Assembly: GCF_003711105.1 (NCBI RefSeq)
Contig: NZ_CP023865.1
Coordinates: forward strand, 2,020,001-2,084,000
Reading direction: 5' to 3'
Source: Actinoplanes teichomyceticus ATCC 31121
GTDB lineage: Bacteria; Actinomycetota; Actinomycetes; Mycobacteriales; Micromonosporaceae
Length of the DNA stretch: 64,000 nucleotides
Shown here: in pieces, positions 43,422 to 56,498 of the stretch
Layout: every line of letters starts with the position of its first letter
Numbering within the stretch: the first letter of the stretch is position 1
Made by a program: the position numbers and the translations under genes
Notes under the pieces: generated by a model
Told to the model about the DNA's origin: nothing
Databases searched by the model: none
Seen by the model: only the letters and a program-made list of their open reading frames with translations

Positions 43422-43450
43422 CGTGAATATGTTCCGGGTAGTCGCCTGGC

Positions 43451-47868
<4,418 letters not shown>

Positions 47869-47944
47869 GTCGTCCACCGGCCGTCATCGAGCACCGCCAC
47901 GCCGTACCACCTCAGCAACGCCAGCCGTCACGAAACGCGGCCTA

Positions 47945-48979
47945 GGCCGCGTTTCGTAAAGGTCATCAGAGCCATTGGTTGATGACGGCGATGGTGACGG
48001 TGGCTTCGAAGCGGACGGCAAGCTTGTCGTACCGGGTGGCCATCGCCCGGTTCTGTTTGAGCTGGTTGATGCCGCATTCCACGGCGTGACGCTGCCGGTA
48101 CACGACCGGGTCGAACGCCGGAGGACGCCCGCCCTTGGAGCCTTTGGCCTTGCGGTAGGCGTCCTGGTCGGCCTTGCTCGGGATGCACACCCTGATCCTG
48201 CGGCGGCGGGCGTACCCGCGATTGCCCCGGCTGGTGTACGCCTTGTCCGCCAGGACCAGATCCGGCCGGGTACGGGGCCGGCCACCACCGACCCGATAGA
48301 CCTTGATGCGTTCCAGGACCTTGATGAACTGCGGACTGTCACCCCGCTGACCAGCGGTGATCACCGTCGACAGCGTCTTACGACCCTGCTCACAGGCCAG
48401 ATGGGTCTTGGTGGTGAACCCGCCCCGGGACCTGCCCAGAGCATGATCGCCGGGTTCGGCGAACACCCCACCCGGCGGTTCCTTCTGCAGGTCACCATCA
48501 CGACGGGCACCCGCGGCATGCTGATGGGCACGGCTGATCGTGGAATCGACGCTCACCGCCCACTCGATGTCACCGGCGGCGTCGGCCCGGGTCTGGAGCC
48601 GGGCCAGGATCTTCGCCCACGTCCCGTCGCGCTGCCAGCGCCGGAACCAGCGATACAACGTCTGCCAGGGTGCGTACACCTCGGGCACGTCCCGCCACGG
48701 TGTTCCCGCCCGGACCCGCCACCGGATCCCATCGATGATCTGCCGTTTCGTCCATCGCGGCGGACGGCCTCGCCGTGGCTCCGCAGGCAGCGCAGGTTCC
48801 AGCACCGCCCACTGAACGTCGGTGAGATCGTGTCGCCTCGCTGCCGCTACCCTGGGCACGAGGTCTCCGGTGGTTCAGGTTTGCTTGGTCGCTAACCCGT
48901 TTACCGGAGACCTCACTTCGTATCGACAACCGCCACGCCGGGACACGTCACACCTCGCCCGCACTTACGAAACGCGGCC
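47945..48979. mobile_element. IS5 family insertion sequence, 1035 bp
   Basis: Bounded by inverted repeats GGCCGCGTTTCGTAA (47945-47959) and its complement (48965-48979), with TA on both sides (47943-47944 and 48980-48981) as the likely target duplication, typical of the IS427-type group. It contains one intact transposase gene on the minus strand. The left flank ACGAAACGCGGCC (47930-47942) is a second inverted end copy, so the left boundary is a 28-bp palindrome around TA. Confidence 0.88.
47966..48859 (-). CDS. IS5 family transposase
   Basis: A 297-residue DDE transposase, apparently complete in one frame (no programmed frameshift needed). N-terminal DNA-binding part [48 protein letters not shown]; catalytic acids in [12 protein letters not shown] and [11 protein letters not shown]-terminal Glu in [25 protein letters not shown]. 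The element is intact, so it may still move. It separates the flavin monooxygenase from the secreted ribosome-inactivating protein. Confidence 0.93.
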   Translation of the reverse strand: MPRVAAARRHDLTDVQWAVLEPALPAEPRRGRPPRWTKRQIIDGIRWRVRAGTPWRDVPEVYAPWQTLYRWFRRWQRDGTWAKILARLQTRADAAGDIEWAVSVDSTISRAHQHAAGARRDGDLQKEPPGGVFAEPGDHALGRSRGGFTTKTHLACEQGRKTLSTVITAGQRGDSPQFIKVLERIKVYRVGGGRPRTRPDLVLADKAYTSRGNRGYARRRRIRVCIPSKADQDAYRKAKGSKGGRPPAFDPVVYRQRHAVECGINQLKQNRAMATRYDKLAVRFEATVTIAVINQWL

Positions 48980-49872
48980 TAGCGCCCCGACCCATAATTG
49001 ATCATCACGTACCGCAGGGAGAACATCAGGGCCGCGAGGGTGCGGAACGTCTGGCCCAGGACGGTGATGGTGTAGTTGGACGGTACGTCGCCCCGGGTCA
49101 CGCGATGAATGAAGGTGGACACCCGATCCCAGTCGTTCTCCAGCTGGGCATAGTCCGCACCGATCGGGGTCGTGGTGTAGTGCAGCAGATTGTCGTAGAC
49201 GCGGTTCAGGATCAATCCGAAGCGGGCCGCCTCGGAAATGTACTGAATGGCGTCGACATAGGACTGCTGCCGCTGCTGCAGCGTGCGGCTGCCCGGGTCG
49301 TACAGCCCGAGGATCGAGTTGTACATGCCTTCCGGCGTGAAGACCCGGCTGGCGCGAGCCTGCTGGGAACCGCCGTTGAGGTTGGTGTACGAGCCGGTGC
49401 CGATGTTGCTGAACACCGCCCCGGGCGCCACCGAGCGAATACGTTGCCGGAAGACGTCGGAATAGGTGGAGAACTCGTAGTGGATATTGGTCCGCTGCGA
49501 CCAGAACCCGGCGACGTAGAGGATGTTCGACCACAGGTAGACGGTGGCTATGTGATCACCGTCCAGGACGATGTTGATGCCGATCAGTTGCGCGCCCTGG
49601 CTGGTGGTCTCGTCGACGTTGCTCTCGCTCTGATAGTCGTGGCCGGCGGCCCGGTGAACGGCCGCGATCATGTTGTAGTAATCCGTGGCGGCCTCCGCGC
49701 CACCCCAACGTAAATTGTCGATGTTCCAGGTGATGTTGTAGAAGTTCCCCGACACGTCCGCGGACGCGGGCGTGGGCGAGACCGCGAGTGCCGCGATGGC
49801 GGACACCAGTGCCAGCACTCCTGACATGATGCGGCGCCACGGCCGGCTCCCGCGTGAAGGATTTCGTCGCAC
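48979..49872 (-). CDS. Secreted ribosome-inactivating protein (RNA N-glycosidase)
   Basis: A 297-residue exported toxin-fold protein. Signal peptide near MSGVLALVSAIAALAVSPTPASA. The mature part has the ribosome-inactivating protein fold signatures: Tyr119 (ILYVAGFWS), Tyr162 (GTGSYTNL), the catalytic pair Glu214 and Arg217 in IQYISEAARFG, and Trp248 in LENDWDRVSTFI, in the same order and spacing as ricin A chain or Shiga toxin A. In that family it removes an adenine from the sarcin-ricin loop of 23S/28S rRNA. There is no B-chain or lectin domain. GTG start preferred (GGAGAGG nine bases upstream); ATG at 49896 also possible. The stop codon coincides with the IS end. Codon use is visibly AT-richer than its neighbours. 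Confidence 0.88.
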   Translation of the reverse strand: MRRNPSRGSRPWRRIMSGVLALVSAIAALAVSPTPASADVSGNFYNITWNIDNLRWGGAEAATDYYNMIAAVHRAAGHDYQSESNVDETTSQGAQLIGINIVLDGDHIATVYLWSNILYVAGFWSQRTNIHYEFSTYSDVFRQRIRSVAPGAVFSNIGTGSYTNLNGGSQQARASRVFTPEGMYNSILGLYDPGSRTLQQRQQSYVDAIQYISEAARFGLILNRVYDNLLHYTTTPIGADYAQLENDWDRVSTFIHRVTRGDVPSNYTITVLGQTFRTLAALMFSLRYVMINYGSGR

Positions 49873-49896
49873 AGCTGCACACCTCTCCGGTTCCAT

Positions 49897-50127
49897 TCCG
49901 TCGAGCAGCTCCGTGCGAGCAGAGCTGCCGGTCGGCGACGAGCCGACGCTGTGCAGCCTCTCAAGCCATCGTCAGATGGAGATCCGTCAAATGACTGCAT
50001 TCGCCGCGCCGGGCCCCGTCCGGCCGCCGGGCGGGGGTGAGCCAGGCGGCCGCCGGCATGGGCGTGCTGATCCTCGAAGAACACGACGGCGGTCCGGGCA
50101 GCCCCTGAGCTGCGGCGCGGACGCCGG
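49897..50127. other. Intergenic region, nothing recognised
   Basis: 230 bp between the ribosome-inactivating protein and the aminotransferase gene, both on the minus strand. It should hold the toxin promoter; no clear -10/-35 pair or repeat was found. Confidence 0.4.
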
Positions 50128-51354
50128 TCAGGAGGCCGCGGCGCGGCGGCCGACGTACTCCGACCTCTCCTCGTACTGCTCGGTCCAGCGGCGGCTGCTC
50201 GACTCCAGCGGGTCCGACTCGTGGACCGAGCGGCCGTGGAAGCGCTGGGCGTAGTCGAGCATCCCGTCGACGAGCCGGTCCACGTCCGCGCCCGGGCGTA
50301 CCACCAGGCGCATGAACTGGCTGGTCATGCCCAGCTTGTTGCCACACTCGCGGGTCATGATGCCGTGGTTGGCCACCAGGAAGTCGCGCAGCGCCACGCC
50401 GGACCACTCGTTCGGCAGCTTCACCAGGAAGAAGTTGCCCTGCGAGGGGAACACCGTGAGACCCGGGATGCGCTGCAACTCCCGGCCCATCGACCGGCGG
50501 TCGCGGCTGAGCAGGCGCAGGCTCTCCTCGTACTCCATCTCGTGGTCCTGGATCATGTGGACCACCTTCTCGGCCAGCGAGTTCAGGTTCCACTTCGGCA
50601 GCATCTTCGCGATCCTGCCGGCGATGGCCGGGTTGGCCAGCAGGTAGCCGAACCGGATGCCGTGCAGGCCGAAGTTCTTGCCGAGCGACTTGAGCACCAC
50701 CGCGTTCGGGCGGATCACCGCGTCCGGGCCGACCGAGGGGTAGCGCTCGGCGTCGGAGAAGTCGATGAACGACTCGTCGACCACCACCAGGTCCAGGTCG
50801 CTGAGCGCGTCCAGGAACCGGATCACGTCCCGGCGCGGCAGGTAGTTGCCGTCCGGGTTGTTCACGTTGCAGATCACCGCGACCCGGGACCGGCGCTCCC
50901 GGATGAACTCGACGTACTCCTCCAGGTCCAGCCGGAAGCCGTCGCGCTCCTGCAGCGGAAACATGTCGACCCGTTTGCCGGTCTCCAGCGGCTGGTCGGT
51001 CCACCGGCCGAAGGTCGGGATCGGGATGGCCAGGCTCTCCTTGACCAGTAGATGGTCGATCCAGGTGATCAGCTCGGTGGAGCCGTTCGCCATCGCCACC
51101 GTCTGCGGGTGCAGGCCCAGCACGGCGGCCAGCTTCTTGGTGATGGTGGCCGAGTCGCTCGGGTAGTACTTCAGGATGCTCTTCAGCTCCCGGGTCAGCT
51201 CGTCGAACATCTCCGGGGTGGGGAAGTACGGGTTGCACGGAATGCAGAAGTCGACGATCTCCGCGCCGTCCCCGGCCGCCCGGGCGAGGTCGAAGTAGGA
51301 CGCGCTGTGCGCTCCCCTGTGCAGGATCGACGTGTCGAATGCGGTCCGTGCCAC
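50128..51354 (-). CDS. PLP-dependent class I/II aminotransferase
   Basis: A 408-residue fold-type I enzyme like histidinol-phosphate aminotransferase or CobD-type Thr-phosphate decarboxylase. GRWTDQPLETGKRVDMFPL, VICNVNNPDGNYLPRRDVIRFLDAL (PLP-binding Asn), VVVDESFIDFS (Asp) and the PLP Lys in VVLKSLGKNFGLHGIRFGYLLA. GTG start with GGGAGGACAGC upstream. The last about 35 residues are an extra polar tail. The amino acceptor is unknown and no biosynthetic partner adjoins. Confidence 0.88.
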   Translation of the reverse strand: MARTAFDTSILHRGAHSASYFDLARAAGDGAEIVDFCIPCNPYFPTPEMFDELTRELKSILKYYPSDSATITKKLAAVLGLHPQTVAMANGSTELITWIDHLLVKESLAIPIPTFGRWTDQPLETGKRVDMFPLQERDGFRLDLEEYVEFIRERRSRVAVICNVNNPDGNYLPRRDVIRFLDALSDLDLVVVDESFIDFSDAERYPSVGPDAVIRPNAVVLKSLGKNFGLHGIRFGYLLANPAIAGRIAKMLPKWNLNSLAEKVVHMIQDHEMEYEESLRLLSRDRRSMGRELQRIPGLTVFPSQGNFFLVKLPNEWSGVALRDFLVANHGIMTRECGNKLGMTSQFMRLVVRPGADVDRLVDGMLDYAQRFHGRSVHESDPLESSSRRWTEQYEERSEYVGRRAAAS

Positions 51355-51469
51355 GCTGTCCTCCCGATGCCCTGAAGTGACGTTGCCGCCACCGGGTACG
51401 CGGTACGCAGCCCGATCGTTCACACCATCGTTGATCCGGTAGAGGCTTAAGCCCGAGGAAAGGAACGAC

Positions 51470-51667
51470 ATGCGGGGGATTCTGCGTACCGGACTGATCG
51501 GTTTCGTGGTGCTCGGGTCGGTGACCGTCGCGGACGAGGCGCGGGCCACGCCGGGGGCCGGGGTCGCCGCCCGGACGGTGGGGCAGCGGGCGGTGCACGG
51601 CGCCGGTCCCGCCCGGCACGAGTGGGCCGCGGCGCCGGGCGGCACGGTGTCCACGAGGGAGCGCTGA
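51470..51667 (+). CDS. Possible small exported peptide
   Basis: A 65-residue frame with a start signal (AAAGGAACGAC-ATG) and an N-terminus, MRGILRTGLIGFVVLGSVTVADEARA, that looks like a Sec signal peptide. The remainder is short and low complexity. It could be a real exported peptide or leader, or chance. It lies 83 bp before the GH13 gene and divergent from the aminotransferase. Confidence 0.35.
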   Translation: MRGILRTGLIGFVVLGSVTVADEARATPGAGVAARTVGQRAVHGAGPARHEWAAAPGGTVSTRER

Positions 51668-51750
51668 CCCACCGGGCTTCGTAACGGCCGGTGTGCCGTC
51701 TCCCCTGTTACCGTGACCGGGGACCGGGCGCCTGCGGGAGGAGACACACG

Positions 51751-53220
51751 ATGACCGGCTGGCCGGCCGCTCCGGTGATCTACGAGATCGACACCTGGCC
51801 GTGGCTGACCGGGCTGGCCCGCCGTCTGGGCCGGGAGGTGACCCTGGCCGACGTGCCCGCGGAGGTCTGGGACGAGGTGGCGGTGCCCGGCCTGGACGCG
51901 GTGTGGCTGATGGGTGTCTGGGAGCGCAGCCCGGCGGGGCTGGCCGTGGCGGAGGCGGACGACGGCCTGCGGCAGGCGTTCCGGTACGCGCTGAGCGACC
52001 TGACACCGGCCGACGTGGTCGGCTCGCCGTACTGCGTGCGCCGCTACCGCGCCGACGACCGCCTCGGCGGGCCGGCCGGTCTCGCCGCCGCCCGCGAGCA
52101 GCTGCGCGCCCGTGGGCTGCGGCTGGTGCTCGACTTCGTGCCGAACCACGTGGCCCCGGACCACCCGGCGGTGACCCGGCACCCCGACTGGTTCGTCCAG
52201 GGCACCGAGGAGGATCTGGCCGGTGACCCGGCCGGCTGGTTCCGCGCCGGTGGCCGGGTGATCGCCCAGGGCCGGGACCCGTACTTCCCGCCGTGGCCGG
52301 ACGTCGCCCAGCTGAACGCGTTCTCGGCCGGGATGCGCGACGCGACGCTGGCCGCGATGTCCCAGATCGCGCAGCAGTGCGACGGGATGCGCTGCGACAT
52401 GGCGATGCTGCTGACCAACGAGATCTTCGCCGGCACCTGGGGCCGGTGGGCCGGACCGGCGCCGGCGGCGGAGTTCTGGCCGGAGCTGATCGGCCGGCTG
52501 CGTGAGCGGCACCCCGGCGTGGTGCTGATCGCCGAGGCGTACTGGGACACCGAGTGGACCCTGCAGCAGCAGGGCTTCGACTTCTGCTACGACAAGCGCC
52601 TCTACGACCGGCTCGTGCACGAGGACGCCGGCTCGGTCCGCGGGCATCTGACGGCCGGGCGCGACTACCAGGACCGGCTGATCCGCTTCCTGGAGAACCA
52701 CGACGAGCTGCGGGTGGCCGAGGCCGTGCCGGGCGCCCGGGGCCGGGCCGCGGCGGTGGTGACGGCCACCCTGCCCGGCGCGACGCTCTGGCACGACGGG
52801 CAGTTCGAGGGCCGGCGTACGCATCTGCCGGTGTTCCTCGGCCGATACCCCGACGAGCCGGTCGACGCCGGGCTGCAGGACTTCTATCGCGAGCTGGTGC
52901 GTACCGCGGCGACGATCCGGCGGGGCGGGTGGCGGCTGCTGGCGACCCGCGGCTGGCCGGACAACGGATCGTACCGGGACGTGCTGGCCTGGGCGTGGCA
53001 CGACGAGCACGGGCCGCGCCATGTGGTCGCGGTCAACTACGCCGGGCAGCCGTCGCAGTGCCGGATCGAGCTGCCCTGGGCGCAGCTGGCCGGCCGGGCC
53101 TGGCGGCTGACCGACCGCCTGGACGGCCGGGTCTTCGAGCGTTCCGGCAGCGAGCTGGCCGAGTCCGGCCTCTTCGTCGACCTGCCGGCGTGGGGATTCC
53201 ACGTCGTCGCCTTCGCGTAG
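51751..53220 (+). CDS. GH13 family glycosidase
   Basis: A 489-residue alpha-amylase-superfamily enzyme without signal peptide. Conserved regions: LVLDFVPNHVAPDHP; nucleophile Asp216 in DGMRCDMAM; acid Glu262 in IAEAYWD; Asp318 in FLENHDELR. The N-terminal YEIDTWPWLTGLARRLG and VWLMGVWERSPAG resemble uncharacterised GH13 members, so substrate (trehalose, maltose or glucan chemistry) is open. Start fits GGGAGGAGACACACG upstream. Monocistronic. Confidence 0.9.
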   Translation: MTGWPAAPVIYEIDTWPWLTGLARRLGREVTLADVPAEVWDEVAVPGLDAVWLMGVWERSPAGLAVAEADDGLRQAFRYALSDLTPADVVGSPYCVRRYRADDRLGGPAGLAAAREQLRARGLRLVLDFVPNHVAPDHPAVTRHPDWFVQGTEEDLAGDPAGWFRAGGRVIAQGRDPYFPPWPDVAQLNAFSAGMRDATLAAMSQIAQQCDGMRCDMAMLLTNEIFAGTWGRWAGPAPAAEFWPELIGRLRERHPGVVLIAEAYWDTEWTLQQQGFDFCYDKRLYDRLVHEDAGSVRGHLTAGRDYQDRLIRFLENHDELRVAEAVPGARGRAAAVVTATLPGATLWHDGQFEGRRTHLPVFLGRYPDEPVDAGLQDFYRELVRTAATIRRGGWRLLATRGWPDNGSYRDVLAWAWHDEHGPRHVVAVNYAGQPSQCRIELPWAQLAGRAWRLTDRLDGRVFERSGSELAESGLFVDLPAWGFHVVAFA

Positions 53221-53429
53221 GCGGGACTTCCCGGCAACGGTCCGGGCGGGATCCACCGGTCAGCCCGGACAGCGATCCGCCCGCCCCTTCGCGGGTGAAC
53301 CCGCGCGCCGGATCACGACCCGGTGCGGCGATGTGCGTCCCGGGACCCGGCTCGCGGGTGATGCTCGACAGAGGCCTGCTCGACAGAGGCCGCGAGGCAC
53401 CCGGGTCGTGGCGGAGGGGGAGTTCGGAC

Positions 53430-54002
53430 ATGATGGCGCGGCGGCTCGGCCGGGAGCCCAACGTGCTGCGGCGTACCTCCGACCGGGTCGAGAGCCTGCT
53501 GGTGTTCGTGCTGGTGGTGGCGTTCCTGGCGGGTGCGCCGCTGCTGGCGTGGCGGGCCGGGGACGCCGCCTACCGGGCCGAGGCCCGAGCCTGGCGGTGG
53601 GAGCGCGAGCACGTCTTCCGGGTGGACGCGGTGCTGGTGGAGGACGCCGCCACGACCGGGGCGTGGGGGCCGCGAACGCTGACGCCGCTGGCCGCGCGCG
53701 CCACCTGGACCGCGCCGGACGGTTCCGCGCACAGCGGCATCGTGCAGACCGAGGAGCGGGCGCGGGCCGGCAGCCGGGTCGAGGTCTGGGTGGACGACAC
53801 CGGGCAGCTGCGCGTGCCGCCGGCGCGCCGCAGCCCGGCGTCGCAGGCGATCCTGGTCGGGGCGGCGGCCACGTTGTGCCTGGCCGCCGTGCTGGCCGGG
53901 CTGCACCTGGCCGCCCGCGGCGTGCTGGACCGGCAGCGTGACCGGGCATGGGCGCGTCAGTGGCGGGAGGTCGGGCCCCGCTGGAGCCGGGACCGCCGGT
54001 GA
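53430..54002 (+). CDS. Rv1733c-type membrane protein
   Basis: A 190-residue protein with two membrane helices (LLVFVLVVAFLAGAPLLAW about residues 21-40 and AILVGAAATLCLAAVLAGLHLAA about 141-163) and an outside domain between them containing EHVFRVDAVLVEDAA and GIVQTEERARAGSRVEVWVDDTGQL. This matches the actinobacterial Rv1733c family. Function unknown; the mycobacterial protein is a dormancy antigen. ATG chosen after GGAGGGGGAG. Confidence 0.8.
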   Translation: MMARRLGREPNVLRRTSDRVESLLVFVLVVAFLAGAPLLAWRAGDAAYRAEARAWRWEREHVFRVDAVLVEDAATTGAWGPRTLTPLAARATWTAPDGSAHSGIVQTEERARAGSRVEVWVDDTGQLRVPPARRSPASQAILVGAAATLCLAAVLAGLHLAARGVLDRQRDRAWARQWREVGPRWSRDRR

Positions 54003-54050
54003 CCCCCCTCTATGCTCGGTGGGCGAGGGCAGGAGACGGAGGAGGCTGCG

Positions 54051-54659
54051 GTGGATCTGACGGGAATCCGGGCGGTGCTGCTGGACATGGACGGCACCCT
54101 GGTCGAGTCGCACGCCGCCGTGGAGCGTGCCTGGCGCACCTGGTCGGCCGAGCACGGTGTGGACTCCGACGCGGTCCTGGCCGTCGCGCACGGCGCGCCC
54201 GCGGAGACCACCGTGCGCAGATTCCTTCCGGACGCCGGCCACGATGCCGTGCGCACCGCCGCCGCCCGGCAGCTGGCCCTGCAGTACGACGACCTGGCCG
54301 ACGTCACGCCCTGCCTCGGCGCCGGTGAACTGATCGGCACGCTCGCCCGCCGCGGCCTGCCCTGGGCCGTGGTGACCAGCGCGGATGTCCGCCTCGCGAC
54401 CGCCCGGCTGAGCGCCGCCGGGATCACCCCACCGGTGCTGGTCACGGTCGAGGACGTGCCCGCCGGCAAACCCGCCCCGGACGGCTACCTGCGGGCCGCC
54501 GCGGCCCTGCGCGTCCCGCCCACCGCCTGCCTGGTCGTGGAGGACGCCGAGGTCGGTGTCCGGGCGGGCCGGGCGGCCGGGGCGCGCACCGCCGGGGTGC
54601 GCGGGGTCGCCGCCGACCTCACCGTCGCCGACCTCGCCGAACTGGCCCGCCTGCTCTGA
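54051..54659 (+). CDS. HAD family hydrolase
   Basis: A 202-residue haloacid-dehalogenase phosphatase. Motif I VLLDMDGTLVES with nucleophile and acid Asp, motif II AVVTSAD, Lys in AGKPAPDGYL and motif IV LVVEDAEVGVRAGRAAG. Resembles phosphoglycolate or sugar-phosphate phosphatases. GTG start with GGAGGAGG upstream. The 37-bp repeat begins immediately after its stop. Confidence 0.92.
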   Translation: MDLTGIRAVLLDMDGTLVESHAAVERAWRTWSAEHGVDSDAVLAVAHGAPAETTVRRFLPDAGHDAVRTAAARQLALQYDDLADVTPCLGAGELIGTLARRGLPWAVVTSADVRLATARLSAAGITPPVLVTVEDVPAGKPAPDGYLRAAAALRVPPTACLVVEDAEVGVRAGRAAGARTAGVRGVAADLTVADLAELARLL

Positions 54660-54660
54660 G

Positions 54661-54808
54661 CCGCACCGCCCGCGGTAAGCCGCGCCGCCCCTCTGAGCCG
54701 CACCGCCCGCGGTAAGCCGCGCCGCCCCTCTGAGCCGCACCGCCCGCGGTAAGCCGCGCCGCCCCTCTGAGCCGCACCGCCCGCGGTAAGCCGCGCCGCC
54801 CCTCTGAG
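54661..54808. repeat. 37-bp tandem repeat, four identical copies
   Basis: Units at 54661, 54698, 54735 and 54772, beginning CCGCACCGCCCGCGGTAAGC and ending CTCTGAG. They start at the base after the HAD gene stop codon and each repeats the CTCTGAG that contains the stop. Perfect identity suggests recent expansion. Confidence 0.92.
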
Positions 54809-54932
54809 CCGTGCCGCCCGCTGCCGGCCGCGCCGCGTCGCGCTGTCCCCCTCGCCGCGCGTACCGGGCGCCGCAGCGTGACGGCCCGCGGCACCTGTCC
54901 GGGATTGAGCACAGGCCACCTCGCGTGCCACG

Positions 54933-55391
54933 ATGCCGCGGGTGACCAGCAGATCCGCGGCGGCGCACGAGCAGCGCCTGCGCGACCTGGTCCGGCTCCG
55001 CCGGGTCCGGGACCGCATCGACCGCGATTACGCACAGCCCCTGGACGTCGCGGCGCTCGCCCGGGGCGCGAACATGTCCGCCGGGCACCTCAGCCGCGAG
55101 TTCAAGCTGGCCTTCGGCGAGTCCCCGTACGGCTACCTGATGACCCGCCGCATCGAGCGCGCCATGTCCCTGCTGCGCCGGGGCGATCTGAGCGTCACCG
55201 AGGTGTGCTTCGCGGTCGGCTGCTCGTCGCTGGGCACGTTCAGCACCCGGTTCAGTCAGCTGGTCGGGGTCTCGCCGAGCGAGTACCGCAGGAGCGCGGC
55301 GGACGCGACCGAGGGGATGCCGTCCTGTGTGGCCAAGCAGGTCACCAGACCGGTCAGGAATCGAGAAGCTCCCGCGCCGGCCCGCTCCTAG
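54933..55391 (+). CDS. AraC family regulator
   Basis: A 152-residue protein consisting mainly of the two-helix-turn-helix AraC domain (about residues 20-115): LDVAALARGANMSAGHLSREFKLAFGESPYGYLMTRRIERAMSLLRRGDLSVTEVCFAVGCSSLGTFSTRFSQLVGVSPSEYRR. There is no ligand domain. It lies 10 bp before a glyoxalase-fold gene, a frequent pairing in actinomycetes, so it probably regulates that gene. Confidence 0.9.
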   Translation: MPRVTSRSAAAHEQRLRDLVRLRRVRDRIDRDYAQPLDVAALARGANMSAGHLSREFKLAFGESPYGYLMTRRIERAMSLLRRGDLSVTEVCFAVGCSSLGTFSTRFSQLVGVSPSEYRRSAADATEGMPSCVAKQVTRPVRNREAPAPARS

Positions 55392-55401
55392 CCTGGTCGG
55401 C

Positions 55402-55806
55402 ATGGACATCAGGATTCACGCCAGCTTCCTCCCGCACGACGACCCGGACGCGGCGCTCGCCTTCTACCGCGACCTGCTCGGCTTCGAGGTGCGCAACGAC
55501 GTCGGTTACGGCGGGATGCGCTGGATCACGGTCGGCCCGAAGGGTCAGCCGACGTCGATCGTGCTGCACCCGCCGGCCGCCGATCCGGGCATCACCGAAC
55601 CGGAGCGCCGGGTGATCGCCGAACTGATGGCCAAGGGCAGTTTCGCCGCGCTGACCCTGGCCACCGAGGACCTCGACGGCGTCTTCGAGCGGCTGGTGGC
55701 CGGCGGGGCGGACGTGGTCCAGGAGCCGGCCGACCAGCCGTACGGCATCCGCGACTGTGCTTTCCGCGATCCGGCCGGCAACCTGATCCGGATCAACCAG
55801 CTCTGA
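55402..55806 (+). CDS. VOC (glyoxalase-fold) family protein
   Basis: A 134-residue vicinal-oxygen-chelate protein: MDIRIHASFLPHDDPDAALAFYRDLLGFEVRNDVGYGG and ending FRDPAGNLIRINQL, two paired beta-alpha-beta units. It could be a dioxygenase-like, resistance or glyoxalase protein; metal ligands are only partly clear. Made with the AraC regulator 10 bp upstream. Confidence 0.9.
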   Translation: MDIRIHASFLPHDDPDAALAFYRDLLGFEVRNDVGYGGMRWITVGPKGQPTSIVLHPPAADPGITEPERRVIAELMAKGSFAALTLATEDLDGVFERLVAGGADVVQEPADQPYGIRDCAFRDPAGNLIRINQL

Positions 55807-55810
55807 CCGC

Positions 55811-55833
55811 ACCGCCGCCGCAACGGCGGCGGT
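55811..55833 (+). terminator. Hairpin after the VOC gene
   Basis: 10-bp perfect stem ACCGCCGCCG/CGGCGGCGGT with CAA loop, 5 bp after the stop. No U-tract. Confidence 0.65.
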
Positions 55834-55985
55834 CCGGGCGCGCCGCGCATGGCGGGAGCGGCGTGCGGGACGTCCCGGGGCGTGGCCGGTGGCCTGCGGA
55901 CGCCGGCCACGAGGGCGTACCGGGAAGGGGCGGCCGTGCGGCGACGCGGCCCGGACCGGGCGGCGGTCGCGCGGGTGAGCGGCCC

Positions 55986-56498
55986 TCAGCGAACGCTGTC
56001 GAGCACGGCCATGACCTCGGCGGCCCGCTGCTCGAGCCGGTCCAGGGTCGCCGGCCGGAACGCCTGCGGCGTCTCCGACATCACGCACAGCGTGCCGGCC
56101 ACCACGCCGTGGGTGCGCAGGGGCACCCCGGCATATGCCCGGACCGTGCCGAACAGCGCCGACGGCGGGAAGAACCCCCAGCTGACCGCGTGCAGGTCGC
56201 CGATCAGCAGCGCGGTGTCCAGGTCGGCCACCCGCCGGCACGGCGCCCACCCGGCCGGCATCCCGCCCGAGGGGTCCAGCCAGGCCGGCGCCCCGGTCGC
56301 GGCGGCGAACAGCACCGCATCCTCGCGGACCAGGTTGATCCCGGCGATCGGCGCGTCGAGCTGCTCCGCGACGTCGTCGAGGAGCACCTGCAAGCGGTCG
56401 CGGACCAGCAGCCCGGCCAGGAACAGGTCGGTCACCGCGGCGGCGCGGGTGTCCACCAGCACGTCCAGGGAGCAGGTCTCGAAGGCCGCCACTGACAT
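55986..56498 (-). CDS. GAF-domain protein
   Basis: A 170-residue single-domain sensor-like protein. It contains LLDDVAEQLDAPIAGINLVREDAVLFAAATGAPAWL, and FGTVRAYAGVPLRTHGVVAGTLCVMSETPQAF, matching GAF domains of phosphorelay regulators. No output domain is attached, so it may act through another protein. ATG after AAAGGATC. The ligand is unknown. Upstream lies 500 bp without a gene. Confidence 0.8.
   Translation of the reverse strand: MSVAAFETCSLDVLVDTRAAAVTDLFLAGLLVRDRLQVLLDDVAEQLDAPIAGINLVREDAVLFAAATGAPAWLDPSGGMPAGWAPCRRVADLDTALLIGDLHAVSWGFFPPSALFGTVRAYAGVPLRTHGVVAGTLCVMSETPQAFRPATLDRLEQRAAEVMAVLDSVR

Noticed and set aside
48979..49872. Toxin gene truncated by the IS insertion
   Set aside because: The stop codon would be TAG both with and without the element, and the protein reaches the end of the RIP fold (ALMFSLRYVMINYG aligning with the last ricin A helix).
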